From Sphaerosporella brunnea (lineage: Eukaryota; Ascomycota; Pezizomycetes; Pezizales; Pyronemataceae): a DNA stretch of 64,000 nucleotides. The notes beneath the pieces were generated by a model. It ran no database searches. It saw nothing but the letters and a program-made list of their open reading frames with translations, and had not been told where the DNA came from. The position numbers were made by a program, and so were the translations under genes. Shown here piece after piece: positions 9,836-21,013 of the stretch (its first letter is position 1; each line of letters opens with the position of its first letter). The stretch lies in contig VXIS01000089.1 in NCBI GenBank assembly GCA_008704415.1, positions 62,001 through 126,000 of the forward strand, read 5' to 3'.

Positions 9836-11379
9836 ATGTGGTCCGGTACTTCGACTCCAGCGAGCAGCGTCACCGGCGGACGCATTACGCTCATCGACAA
9901 CACCGCCCCAACACCCACGCGCTCGCAATCGCCCGCCGCCTCCACCTCCGGCCTCGAGCCGAGCAGTAGCAAACGCGAGATTCTGCGCAAGGCCATCGCG
10001 GAGCGGAAATACAAGCGATGGAGCGCTGCGGGTGGCGGCGGTAGATCCTCCGAGGAATCAGAAGCAGAAGAAGCTGCCAGGGCGGAAGGGGTAGTAGTTG
10101 GGCGAGATGAGCACGGGGGCGATGGGGCGGGCGATATCCCGGCGCGGAAAAAAAAGAAAAAGAAGGATGAAATCGCCGTGATAGATGTTCTCTACGAAAA
10201 TCAGCGAGGGTAAACAGCATCCCTTTCTGGAGGGAAGTATGATGGCTAATGTTGCTGTCCCGAAAAGCGCGTTCGTTTGCGGCATCCCACTATTCTCCTC
10301 CAAATCACTCCTAAACTTCGATCCCGCCCCCTGGCAAAACGGCCTCTTCCACGACTCCCCCGTTTCCATTGTCGATGCGCAAGTACCCGACCCCTCGTGG
10401 GTGTGGGATTGGAAAAGCTGGTACGTGGACATGACGGCGGATGTGGATGAAGGTGGGTGGGCGTACAGCTTCAGCTTCTCCCCCGCTTTCGCCTGGCACG
10501 GAACCCACGTATGGTTCCACAGCTTTGTACGGCGAAGACGCTGGCTCCGGAAACGGGTTAAACTCCCGAAGGAGCTTGCGACGGCAGAGCTTTACGGTGG
10601 CACTAGCACGGTCGATGCACACGGCTTGAACGACGATTACTTCACCATACATTCCCGCGTGGGCAAGGACGCGAGGACGCGGCGGAAGAAGAGGAGTGTT
10701 CTTGAGTCTGCGGACTGGGGCGGTGATGAGGAAAGCGATGAGGAGGTCGAAGTCAAGGACGTTGCCACGCTCATGAAGGTGGTCAGAAGGGCCCGTTTGG
10801 ACCGCGAGAAAATCGAGGCGATTATGAGGTTTGTGGAAGATGGTGGTGACGAGGTTGTATATCTCGCTGATAAGGTTTAACCAAACCCGCGCCCCCCCCC
10901 CCCTCCCGCACGCTGCAAGCTGACAATTGAATCAGCTCCCCGAGCTCATGCGTATGATGATATTCCAAGCCTCGCGACGCCAGTTGCTGGCACATTTGGT
11001 GTCCTACACGACACAATACGAAGCCGGCAAAGCACCTACCATCACAATCCGTCCCTCCGACTCGGATACAGAAATGCAAACCAAGACCGACACAATAGTC
11101 GAGGGCAAAAGTCCCAGCCAGGACACACCCGCAGCTAGAGCCCGCAAAATCGAAGCCCTCAGGAAAGCAGCCGAGGCGGCAGACCAGGAAGTCAAGAAAA
11201 TGGAGTTCTGGAGCGACGTTAAAGATGTCGCTAGGACGGGTGAGAGTATGGGCGCCGACCTCGAGGAGCAGGGATGGAACGATCTGGGCATTAGTGGCCC
11301 TAGCCTTGGGAACGAGAAGATGTTTGGGGGACCCGCGCCGGATAAGGGAAAGGGAAAGGGTAAGGAGGTCGTTAGGTGA
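9836..11379 (+). CDS. DysF (peroxin/dysferlin)-domain protein, Mug65/Spo73-like
   Basis: Three exons, 9836-10209, 10268-10874 and 10936-11379, give 474 aa. After a low-complexity Ser/Thr N-terminus and a KKKKKK stretch, residues about 115-195 form a peroxin/DysF module: IDVLYENQRG, FVCGIPLFSSKSLLNFDP and then WVWDWKSWYVDMTADVDEGGW with WHGTHVWFHSFVRRRRW. These are the N- and C-halves of the DysF fold, separated as usual by a variable insert. The C-terminus (MIFQASRRQLLAHLV, then a helical charged tail ending GKGKGKEVVR) fits fungal homologues related to fission yeast mug65 and budding yeast SPO73, which act in spore or prospore membrane biology; that role is inferred from the family. A run of 10 or more C lies inside intron 2. 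Confidence 0.85.
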
Positions 11380-12712
11380 TGTTTAAAGGATATCCCGGGT
11401 TTTTGAGCGCGTTTGGAGTTACGACTTGGTTTGGAGTTGTCTTTTTGAGTATTTTTTGAGTTTTTGGTCGGAGTTCTTGCATTGCGCGCTTGCTGCGTTA
11501 GTTTTTATAAGTTTATGAGTTTTTAGTCTGTGGCACTTTGGTTAGGAGCATTCCAAACTTCTTTCTTTGTCGAGTTTTCGGGGTTTTCTATTTCTCAGAG
11601 TGAGTCATAGTGGAGCACTCGGTATTTCAATCACAATGGATGGATATTTGACAAGTGTGCCATTGCAATTGGTACCGCTATAGCTTTCACTACATCTGCC
11701 GTTGTTGCGTGTTGCTTCGACAATACAAGGTCAGACGTGAAGGTGGTATTGGGTCTGCGATGGAGGCTGTCTGAGGATCGTATGGCTACGGGAGCAACCG
11801 TTGTCCCCTCCGGCGACTGAGTTCAAGGGGCGATCGGTGCCGTGGCGATGTTGTCTGGGGGGGTGTTGAATCTTGGAGAAAGTATGAGCATCGAGATGGG
11901 GAGTGGTTGCTGTTGCTATTGGTGGGGTTGATTTCATTTTTTAGTTTTCCCAAGGCACAGAATCTCAATCTTGCGTGCGATAGGTTAATCGCCGGCATGC
12001 TGATGAACGAGTTATCTCTCTGGGACAATAAATTAGAGAGCATTCATTGGGTGGTCATGTCATAGTTTCTCACTCACCTTTGTCTCCCTCGTGATCACTC
12101 AATCTGCCGCTCCCAGTCGGCGGCGGTGGCCACGGGGGGGGGTTTTTTTTTTTGGTGCCAGGCAAGAAAACATGAACGCCTCCGGCTTTTAGAAACGTTA
12201 TACGCAACAGTGGACTCCGCACTAGAAGATCTTCCGTCACTAACAGCGGCGGGGGTGTGGACTAGAAGACTATGTGAACGCGGAGATGCACCTGAACGCC
12301 GCAGTACTCCAACAGCGGATCCTGTGTAAATACTTGATGCTTGATACTTGGGCAATTTATTGCCACCACCATCAGCACCTGCTGCATAACCCCTCCTTTC
12401 CCGGTGTCGGGTGGAGTACTTAAAATCCCTTTACATCGAGAGAGAGCGAGAGAGATACTTAAAGCCGCCAGAACCTTCCATGTTTTCATCTGGCAGGTGA
12501 GCAATCATGATGACGCAAAAGCACGGCATGGAAGAAAACCCGTGGCGATGATCACTGTGGGCGACATCAAAAGGCATGAGAGAGGGGTCCATTGAATCTA
12601 TCAAAAAAAGCCACCGAAACCCTCACCCTCACCCTCACCGAGTGCCAGCAAAGACGGGTGCGGAAAAAAACAAAACAAAAAAAAAACCCGAACTCCCCTT
12701 CCACAGCCCGGC
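11380..12712. other. Intergenic region, no gene seen
   Basis: About 1.3 kb between the DysF gene and the minus-strand Cys/His orphan. It contains T-rich 3' sequence, a short G/T run at about 12136-12154 and a CCCTCACC-type repeat at 12621-12641. No supported reading frame. Confidence 0.55.
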
Positions 12713-13225
12713 TCAATACGGCACCTTAGCCACAGGCGTAACGGTCCCACACGACTCCACGTCCATCTCGACGCCATCCGGCCACTCGATCCAGCACCCA
12801 CACCTCAAGCGCACCTTGCAGGCGGAGACATCGAGGTCGTCCGTGATCGCCACAAAGCCCTTCAAGTCCTGGCGCGCAGCGTGGCGCCTATCCTCGCAAT
12901 ATCCCATGTACCAGTTCACCATCATCAGCACCCGGAAGCGATCGTTCGGGCCGGCGCCGTACCGGACCTCTGGGTCGACGCCGGGAGGAACCCGCTTCGT
13001 GCACCCGCACTGAAGCACGAACCGGTCGCCTTTGCTGCTGCCGTGCGAGATCGTTGACCACCCCTCTGCTGTGAATGTTACCCCCCGTGCACTCCGGTCG
13101 AAGTGCTTGAGCCGGTGCCTGGCCTCCTTGGGTTTGTTGCAGGTCATTAGTTGGTGGTCGAGCGCCATGTGGGCGATGAAGCGCTCCTGGTTGGGGCACC
13201 AGAGGTCGCATTTGAGGCAGTCCAT
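12713..13225 (-). CDS. Cys/His-rich orphan protein, copy 1 (putative zinc-binding)
   Basis: A 170-aa intronless frame with no family I recognise. It opens MDCLKCDLWCPNQERFIAHM and continues ALDHQLMTCNKPKEARHR, so Cys pairs followed by two His resemble a C2H2-like knuckle. Two further CGC motifs occur, VLQCGCTKRVPPGV (middle) and VRLRCGCWIEWPDGV (C-terminal), plus a Trp/Tyr segment NWYMGYCED. A second gene at 36914-37336 shares AHMA-x2-H-x2-M-x-CN-x-P, the W-x-G...ED segment and a VLLLCGC-x-K-x-VP-like motif in the same order, so the two form a paralogous pair. I chose the ATG at 13225; the frame is open to 13357 but the extra N-terminus is poly-Pro low complexity. A putative regulatory repeat lies about 320 bp upstream. 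Confidence 0.7.
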   Translation of the reverse strand: MDCLKCDLWCPNQERFIAHMALDHQLMTCNKPKEARHRLKHFDRSARGVTFTAEGWSTISHGSSKGDRFVLQCGCTKRVPPGVDPEVRYGAGPNDRFRVLMMVNWYMGYCEDRRHAARQDLKGFVAITDDLDVSACKVRLRCGCWIEWPDGVEMDVESCGTVTPVAKVPY

Positions 13226-13542
13226 GGCTTGGGGAGGGGAGGGAGTGCACTGAGGTTGGCTGGTGGTTGGTGGTGGTGGTGGTGGAAGGGGTTGGTGGTT
13301 CAATTTCAAGTTGTAATATTGTAATATATTGGTGACAAGTAATCGAGTGAGAAACATCTAGACGGAACTACTTGGTACAAGGCAGAGGTGATCTGATTGG
13401 TGTGGTCGAGCTACAGCCTGATAGAACTCGATCGTCAGCGCTGCGTTTGGCTACTCCATACCTCCTCGAGGTGCAGTGGTGAGTGAGTTGTTTGATGCAG
13501 TTCCAGCAAAGCAGTTCAAATACTCCATAGTGTGGACCAGTG

Positions 13543-13561
13543 TAGGGTTCAATGTAGGGTT
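13543..13561. promoter_or_regulatory. Paired telobox-like motif upstream of orphan copy 1
   Basis: Two TAGGGTT heptamers begin at 13543 and 13555, a 12-bp spacing (AACCCTA in the gene's own orientation), about 320 bp upstream of the chosen start. The same pair with the same spacing is found twice upstream of the paralogue at 37336. Telobox-type TTAGGG/AACCCTA sites are bound by Tbf1/Teb-type Myb factors in other fungi; binding here is inference. Confidence 0.5.
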
Positions 13562-13820
13562 CGGGCTTGGGGAGGAGTGCAGAAGAGTGAGGCACGAAAA
13601 GGATATAAGGAGCGACGGGTAGATAGCTTCCTTCTTCTTCTTCTTTAGACAACACGTTTACCACCAATCGTCCCTCGTCTCGTCCTACAACCAGTATCCC
13701 ACCTTCAACGAGTCCGACTTCCCGGATCCCTAATCTTTATAATTTTTCCCGCAAAGGCTACAAATATATGTCGAGTGGCGTCTGGAGTACCACATCCTAC
13801 CACTTGCTGCCGAAGGCTGG

Positions 13821-14150
13821 ATTCCATGCAGTGTTCTCAATAGCCAGCCAGCCGGGCTGGCTGCGTTGGGCTGATCAAAAAGCCAGCGCTCGCAGCCCGG
13901 CCGGCTGGCTGTGGGCTGCATGAGCTGTTGCTCGGGTGTGAAGGATGGACATCATTATTGCTTCACTGGTTATCACTCTGTACCAATTCGCGACTTTTAC
14001 ATACCAAGATGCAGCCCACAGCCAGCCAGCCCGGGCTTCGTAGCCGGGCTGATCAAACAGCCAGCCCAGCCGGCCCATTTTGGCGGCCGGGCTGAGGGCC
14101 CACTACAGCCCGGGCTTTTTGGGCCGGCTGTTGAGAACATTGATTCCATG
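13821..14150. mobile_element. GC-rich fold-back MITE with 8-bp target duplication (hAT-like)
   Basis: The element spans 13829-14142 (314 bp). Its ends are inverted copies, CAGTGTTCTCAATAGCC on the left and a matching GGCTGTTGAGAACATTG on the right, and the interior is a long imperfect palindrome of GCCAGCC/GGCTGGC units. The direct repeat ATTCCATG lies immediately outside both ends (13821-13828 and 14143-14150). An 8-bp duplication and ends beginning CAGTG/CAATG fit hAT transposition, so this is probably a non-autonomous hAT element. It has no coding capacity. A sequence like its left end recurs at 58775. Confidence 0.85.
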
Positions 14151-15192
14151 TGCGTCTCTGCTTAGCTACAAATAGATATCAAGCTTACAGATCTTCACAA
14201 GAATAAACCTCTAGACTAGCCTCGAGGATGCTGACCTATCTTACGAGGGTTTTATTTATGGCCCAGCATGGGGGAGGGACGTCATTTAAAACAGGGCAAC
14301 TCACAAACCTCACTGTATACCGATCTCGGTTTGCGTGGATAGATACGAGGCTGAGCGTCGTGTTCGGAGAGAATAGTTGCAGCTGATTGCTCATAAAATA
14401 CCGGAAAAGACGGGTCATCGATATCAGTGCGCACTTCGTGAAACGTTGTCTCGCAGTTGATACGTTCGAGTTCCGTTATCTCGCAGTTGATACGTTCGAG
14501 TTCCGTCCGTACGCAGCTCACGATAAACAAAGGAAGAAGCAACACGCTTCCAATTTCTCTAAAAACCCATCATCATAATAGACCCCAGTTTTTCCGGCCA
14601 AATAAACATAAGAGCGCCCATTGAAAGAAAAAGTTGCAAAATATTAAGCAAGTAAACAGAACACCCCGTTTTACATTAGAGAGAAAGAATCCCCAAGGAA
14701 AAGTGATGACACGCAAGAAAACACGGCTGTAGTAAGTAGTAGGTAGGAGAGGAGGGGACAAACAGAAGGAGGTAATACAACCATAAAATGGAAAAGATCA
14801 TGTCATCGCGGGCATACGTGGATAGACGTCGAGGGGCATAAAGGGAGGCATCACACAACTAAATCAGAAGACCGCGCATGGACAAAACACATCAGCCTAG
14901 CCGTCAAGAGAGAAGAAAAACTCGCAGAAAGCAGAGGCAATAGAAAAGAAACGCTCCTCCCAAACGCAAAATCACATGAAATAAAATAAAAAACTAGAGT
15001 AAGAAGAAAAAAAATCGTACACGAACAAGATCATTAAATTTATCACGAAGACGGCGGAACTGAGAGGCATTCATCCTTCAGTTGTCGTTGCTTCTTGGTG
15101 TCGTCTGCACTGTCCTTTTTGAACAGCCATCCCATGATTAAGAGCCAGAGCCATTCGAATGCTGCTCGCACAGATTTCCAGGTTAGGTCAAT
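14151..15192. other. Intergenic region with a 28-bp tandem duplication
   Basis: No gene is seen. At about 14449-14504 a 28-bp unit beginning TCTCGCAGTTGATACG is present twice in tandem. The rest is A/T-rich sequence leading to the 3' end of the CBM48 gene. Confidence 0.55.
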
Positions 15193-17302
15193 CTATTTTC
15201 TTCCGAAGTGCAACTTCTCCTTCAACGCACCAAAGAAGCTTCTTCGCTTGGTCTTCTTGGGAGACGAGTCCGACGATTCGGATCCTTCACTGCTCTTCTT
15301 GGGCTTGCCCTCGATACTGGTTTTCGGCGGCGCTTCGGCCGTCTTGACGGGCTCGGTGGGCTTGATACTCTCCTTTAGCTGCTCTTCGACAGCAGCTTTC
15401 TGGACAACAGCGACGGGCTCGCTGGCGGCTTCGGCAGTAACACCAGCCTCAACGCTCTCCTTGACAGGTTTGGGAACCGCATTGAGAGTGATCTCACGCG
15501 CGGCAAGAGTCTCGGAGGTGACACCATCAGTGACGACAGGGGCAGTCTGCTCCGTGATCTTCGCGGCGCTCTCTTCAGCAGCGGCAACCGGGGAGGTGGC
15601 TTCGCTGATCGGAGCAATCTCGACGACTTCGTGCTTGAGCTCGTTCTCGACCAATTTCTTAGCCTCGACACTAGCCCTGCTTGCCGTAGCTTCTGCGGGC
15701 GAGCGATCCTCGGCAATGCTATCCCTGACGACGGAAGGAACCTGGGCGACGGGTTGCTCTGGTGTCTTTGCGGTGACGCCAGCAGCGGCGGCGCTAGTGA
15801 GCTCTGTATCCTCCACAGCCTGAGTGCTGACGTTGTTGCCCTCAGCAATGGGAGGAATGATGGGGACCTCGCTCTTCAACTCGACCTCAACCTCCTCTTT
15901 GAGTTCAACAATCTCGAGCACGGCAGAGGCCTCAGCGGGCTCACCAGCAAGTTCCTGGCTCTCCTTGATGATCTCAGGAACATGAGCCTCAGCCTCGGCA
16001 GCGGAAACAATCGGCAAAGAGCTCTCGGGGATCATGTTGTTCGTAATGGGCGGAATATCCAGGATGCCACTTCCCTCGGCCTCGCGTTGGGCGGCAAGAG
16101 TCGCAACCTCGGGCAAAACGATCGAACCAACGGGATAGTTGGTGGCACCAGCCTCGTAGGATTCCTTGTCGAGCTTGACATTTGAGGTGATTGACTGGGT
16201 GCCGATGTCCTTGGGAACGGGCTCACCAGGCGCCAAAGTGATGGGGTTCTCAGCGGTGTCAGAGGCAGGAAGGGGGTTGACAGAGAGAATCTGATCTTCC
16301 TCCTTCTGAGGAGCAGGAGTAGGCTCACTCTCCTCGACGGTAGGAGCCGTGGGGAAACCTCCATCATTTCCGGGAGTGGCCGTCTCGAGAGGAACCTCGC
16401 CGGCCAAAGCAGCAGTCGTGGATTCAGGCGCAGCGGAAGAGATGTTGAGAGCTTCGCTGGTGACATCAGACTCCTTAGGAACAGCGGCAGCGAGAGCGGC
16501 AGTGGTCGACTCGGGGGCCACAGTGTTTATCGCGGCCTGCTCCATGACTTGCTCGTGTTCAAGTTCAGGTTCCTTGGGGGCTTCGATGCGGTCTGCAGAG
16601 AGGATGCTGTTCTGGGCACCAGAAGAATCGGTTTCGATAGGAGCGTTCGGATCAGTTACCCAGTTACCGTCGACAACAAACTGCGGTGCGAATGTTTATC
16701 AGTTTTCGTTCGAATGTTTTGTTTTTCCCGCAAGCAAGGCGATTGCGGGTGAGATATAAGATGATAACCGCAGGGATTTGGGGGGAGGGGGGTACAAGCT
16801 CTGTGAAATGCAGTGTCGTCATGTCGTCTCCACACGCCTGACACCACCACACCACGCTTGCTGCGAAACACGACGCCACAAAACGCATCAAAGAAAGAAA
16901 GATCACAAAAAGAATTGAGTGGAGAGGAGCGACAGCATGCGAAAGAAAGCGGAAGAAACGCACCTTGTACAGAATGTTTTCTTTAGGCAGCTCAACCTTC
17001 TTGATGAACTCGGCGCCGGCCTTGTCGAGCTTCGTGCTTCTGCTCCAGCCGTCAAAAGTACCAGTGACGTAAACCTCGTTCGCGGGGAGGTCCCTGTTTT
17101 TCCGGTGGATCTTCAGTCAGCCCCGTCAAGTTCTCGTTGCAACGCTCGACCCGCCCATCAACCAACGTCCGCAGGGCAACCACATGCCATGGATGACGAC
17201 GCAATAAACGCCCACCATCCCTGCGGTTGCCAGACGAAAACAAACCAATCACGCGAGATGCGGTCGGGAATCTCACCATTTGAATGTGTAGTATCCCGAC
17301 AT
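15193..17302 (-). CDS. CBM48/AMPK-type glycogen-binding-domain protein, Crp1/Mdg1-like
   Basis: Three minus-strand exons, 17277-17302, 16964-17093 and 15193-16680, give 547 aa. The N-terminal 80 or so residues form an E-set carbohydrate-binding module like that of AMPK beta subunits: YYTFKW, EVYVTGTFDGWSRSTKL, AEFIKKVELPKENILYKFVV and DGNWVTDPNAPIETD. The rest is a long, acidic, Ala/Glu/Pro/Val-rich disordered region with repeated AAPESTTAAL-like units, ending in a basic tail (KKTKRRSFFGALKEKLHFGRK). This is the layout of fungal homologues of yeast CRP1/MDG1, linked to cruciform-DNA binding and pheromone signalling; the molecular role here is not established. The first exon encodes only eight complete residues and was set from the canonical MSGYYTFKW start. 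The upstream region is strongly polypurine on the plus strand. Confidence 0.88.
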
Positions 17303-18491
17303 CTTGTATGTTTGTGTTATCCAATCGTGGTCGTCGTTTCCAAATGGGATCTGTCGTTTCTTGTTTTTATTTTTTCCGAACTGTTGCTGACAAGACGGAA
17401 GATGGAAGCGGAACGTAAATGAAACGGTCGCTCAAAGAAAAGCTCGTACGACAGCGATAAGCACACAGTCTGTCGTAGAGGCGAAAAGAAAGCTCAATTC
17501 ACCGCACTAGAGAGGAATGGAGGGAAAGAGGGTGCGGGGAGGGGAAGAGAAGAGGACAGGAGGAGGAGGAGGAGGAGGAAGAGGAAGAGGGAGGGAAGAG
17601 GAAGAGGAGGAAGAGGAAGAGAAGAAGAAGAGCGGAGGGAGCAGTCGGGGTGAGGAGAAGGGAGGATGTACGAGGCAGATAAGATGGTGGTGGAGGGTGA
17701 TGGTGGTGGAGGTGGGTGGGGGGGGGGGGGGGAATCGCAATCGGAGTGGGCAATGGTGGCAGGCCGGTGGTGGCGGTGGAGTTCGTACACAACGAAATCG
17801 CATGGCGAGGAACTCGGACGGCTTGCCTGCTTCCTTTTGGGACTGGCATGGCTTCCTTGCTTGCTTGCTTTGCTGTGGCCTCTTGCTGTTGCCGCCTTCG
17901 CTCGCTGGCTGGTTCCATCAGTATTGCTTACCTAGCTGCTGCTGGTGCTCCCGTCAACCAACTTTCTCGCTCGGCGACGATAAAGCTATCCGGGCTGCCA
18001 GGATCTCTGCTTGGCCGGGAGTTGGTTGCATGGGAAGTCGAGATAGGTAGTTCCGTTTTAATCCATCCCAAACTCCGTGATCTTCTCTTGCTTCGCTTCG
18101 CCTCAAACTCCCTGTGCACGGCTCCATTTCACTCAATTGGTTTTGGTGGCAGACGTGAAACTCTCACAAACGGTGGTAGGCCTTTCAAGCGACCCTTCCA
18201 GCACCCGCAGTTGGTTACCAGCTTCATGCCTGCGCATGCATTTGGCCTCGCTGCTTCCTGCACGACGAAACGATAATGCATGGATCTGCCCACCTCCCTT
18301 CCCTCAGAAAACACGAACAGAAAAAGAGTCCGCAGAGTCTTGCCGCTTGGGAAACTGATAAAGTCCAGATGTCGTAGCAATCGGCATGTGCTCTAGTGTG
18401 GGAACGTGCTCTAGATACCGTCGCAGAGTCGTCGCTAACATCCTTTTTCTGCAGTCTCAACTGTGCGCACATACATAGGGCCACCGTCAAG

Positions 18492-18526
<35 letters not shown>

Positions 18527-21013
18527 CCACCACCTCAGAAGTTCTGTGCGCTGCAGATTTTCGTTGCTTTTTCCAAGACCGTTGCCGGCGCCAGTTCTCG
18601 CGTCGATCACGATAGCGACTCAACAAAACTAGGACCCCAAAGGAGAAGTGGGCAAAAAAGTCCCAGAAAGTGGGTAGGCAACTTGGGCTTACCATCCTGA
18701 TCTGATCGCTGTTACCCAATCACCGCCTGGATACGGCCGCCTTGCATGGTGGTGCGCAAAATCGCCTACTTCGGCTACCTCGAAAAAGAAACGAACAACG
18801 TCTCCGTCTCCGATACCTTTAGCAATTGATAATGAGGTGGGAGCTGTCATACCTCCGGTTCCACCACCTTCGAGCTTAATGCGCCTCCTCTCGTTATCAG
18901 GCCTCTGTTTTGGCCTTAGCTGGTGTTTTATTGAAATCTGTCCTCCAGCCTCCAACCCCTTTTCTCTGTGAGTGACTGGCCCTTGCAAAAAAACGCAGAT
19001 CGTGCTTCGAAAGTGCATGCTGCATCCGCCATCTCAAGACTGTGTTCTGTTTGGCCAGATGCAGGAAGAAACAGAAAATGGAAACTACCCCACAGACAGG
19101 CATCCGCGCAGACGCCTGCGGCAATCAAGGCCGTTCCCGTTCGACGTCTCTCGGGTCGGACATCCCCGTTTGGGGAGCAGAAAAACGTCAGGTCAAAGAA
19201 GAAAAAAAAAGGTTGTTTTTGCTGACACGTCGCCTGCAGCAAAAGATTTTTTTCTTTCTTTCTTCCTTTCTGTCTTGGTACAGACGTCAGCCAACTACGG
19301 CAAGTCGTTGCATGCCGGGAATCCACACCTAAGTAACTAATAGATCATCGCCGTCACTCGGAAGGTCAGTTTAAACCTTAATTTCTTGTCGGCCGCTGAC
19401 TGGACTGACACCATGCGGTGGCCGCCTGCGTGGCGGAAGGAAAAGGAATACGTATCTATCTAAACACACTTTCACTTAACGGCTGGATGGCCGATTGGTA
19501 CGGGATCTGTGGGTGCCGCTCAATCGAGTGTTGTCTGCTTCCACCGAATTCCGAGATGCAGGTACATACCTGGATCAACTTCTTTTTCTTCCCACCGGCC
19601 AACAGGCCGAGTGAGTTTTTGTGGCTCGAAGGGAAAAAAAAAGAACCTGTCAAATTATCCGTGCAGCGTCGGTAGATCATTCGGGGAACTTGGACTCGTT
19701 GTCATGATATTTTTTTTTTGCGCCTTTGTCGGAGGTTTTCCCATTCGTGGGCCAGCCCTGCTGTGTGTATGTATGTTGTTGCATCCGGCGATGATATACT
19801 CTATTCATAGGAAGACAACACACCAGATGGCCGGATGTAGATGCCAGCTAGACTACAAACCGGAAGAAGGAAAGAAGGTAGGAAAGAAGCCGGATGGAAA
19901 GACGTCGCGGCACGTCTGGATGAAAATATCTGGGGCTGCTTTCTTTTGTCCGCTATGTAATTCTACTTGAACTCATGCGTATGCCCACCAACTGATCTTG
20001 GTTCTTTTACCTTTCCGCGCTGGCTCTGAATACGGGCTGGACGCGCACTGCTGGAGCACATATACAGACATTCCTGCCCTGGGGTTATTGGACGTTTGGG
20101 ACGCGAGTTGCGGCCTTCAACGCGGAACGAATTGCAGCGGAGTCAACTCACTTCTCTCTAACGGCCGTTTCTCATCATGATTCGAAAAACTTGACTGCCA
20201 GCGGCGACGGCTATCAACCGCAACGCAATAGGGTGTGGTCTTGTGAGTGCGGGGATCTTCAACTACAACTCCGCCCGCCTTCGAAACAAACAAACACCCG
20301 TGACTCGTAACCTCCCCTCCTCGCCTGCAGTTCCATGGCCACTAACTTAGGGTACATACACCTTCGAAGCCCCACACCAAAGCAAACGAACTTATCTATA
20401 ATTACATAATAATGCGTCGATCATACACAGGAATTTTCGGCTTTTAGGCTGGAAGGAAACGACTAGTTAACCTGAATTATCCTTCAATTACTAAATACCT
20501 ACTATTTCCCCGCATCTTATCCGGTTATTTCGGAGTTGATCGATATCGTGCTGCGATATCGTGACCGCGGGTTTTGCGGGGAAGGTAGCTGTGGTATGTA
20601 GGCGGGGGAGTTTGTGTATGGGATGGAATAGCTAGCCGTACGTGTGCCGGCGTTGTGGAGGAAGGAGCTCTTTTGAGGTGTGGGTTTTGCAATTGGCGTG
20701 AAGGAGAGTTTCAATTCCTTCTCACAAGCGTTTCGGTGGGCACCGTTGTGTTTCGCGAGCTGCAATTGTGATGAATCTTAAGTCCGAAACGGTTGGAATT
20801 CGGAAATTCGCCCCGTTTACCGTTCGTTCGTTTCGCCGTGCCGTCCAACCAGCGTTCATCGTCGGTCACTCAGTGACGTGACCAATCCCCGACCGCGCTT
20901 TGTCTTGGCGCGTGAGGCTCGCGTGTGTGTAACCTAACTCAACCTCAAACTTCCAAGTTCCACTGTGTCTCGAACGAGAGAGCATCCCACGATCTCGACT
21001 TCCGCATCCTAAA
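17303..21013. other. 3.7-kb gene-free region: polypurine promoter tract and poly-A run
   Basis: No supported gene. At about 17511-17650 the plus strand is almost entirely G/A (a CT-rich tract in the orientation of the CBM48 gene, 200-350 bp upstream of its start), resembling the pyrimidine-rich promoters of strongly expressed fungal genes. Further on are GGT/GGGG runs at about 17690-17733, a run of 32 A at 18492-18523, and several CTTTCTTT stretches. The last few hundred bases are presumably the EMC1 promoter. The length is unusual beside the 0.4-1.4 kb spacers around it. Confidence 0.55.

Noticed and set aside
15631..16185. 184-codon plus-strand frame inside the CBM48 gene
   Set aside because: Antisense shadow of the repetitive Glu/Ala/Pro-rich coding region.
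17494..18050. Arg/Gly/Glu-rich and Pro/Leu-rich frames on both strands
   Set aside because: They arise from the GA-rich polypurine tract; low complexity only.
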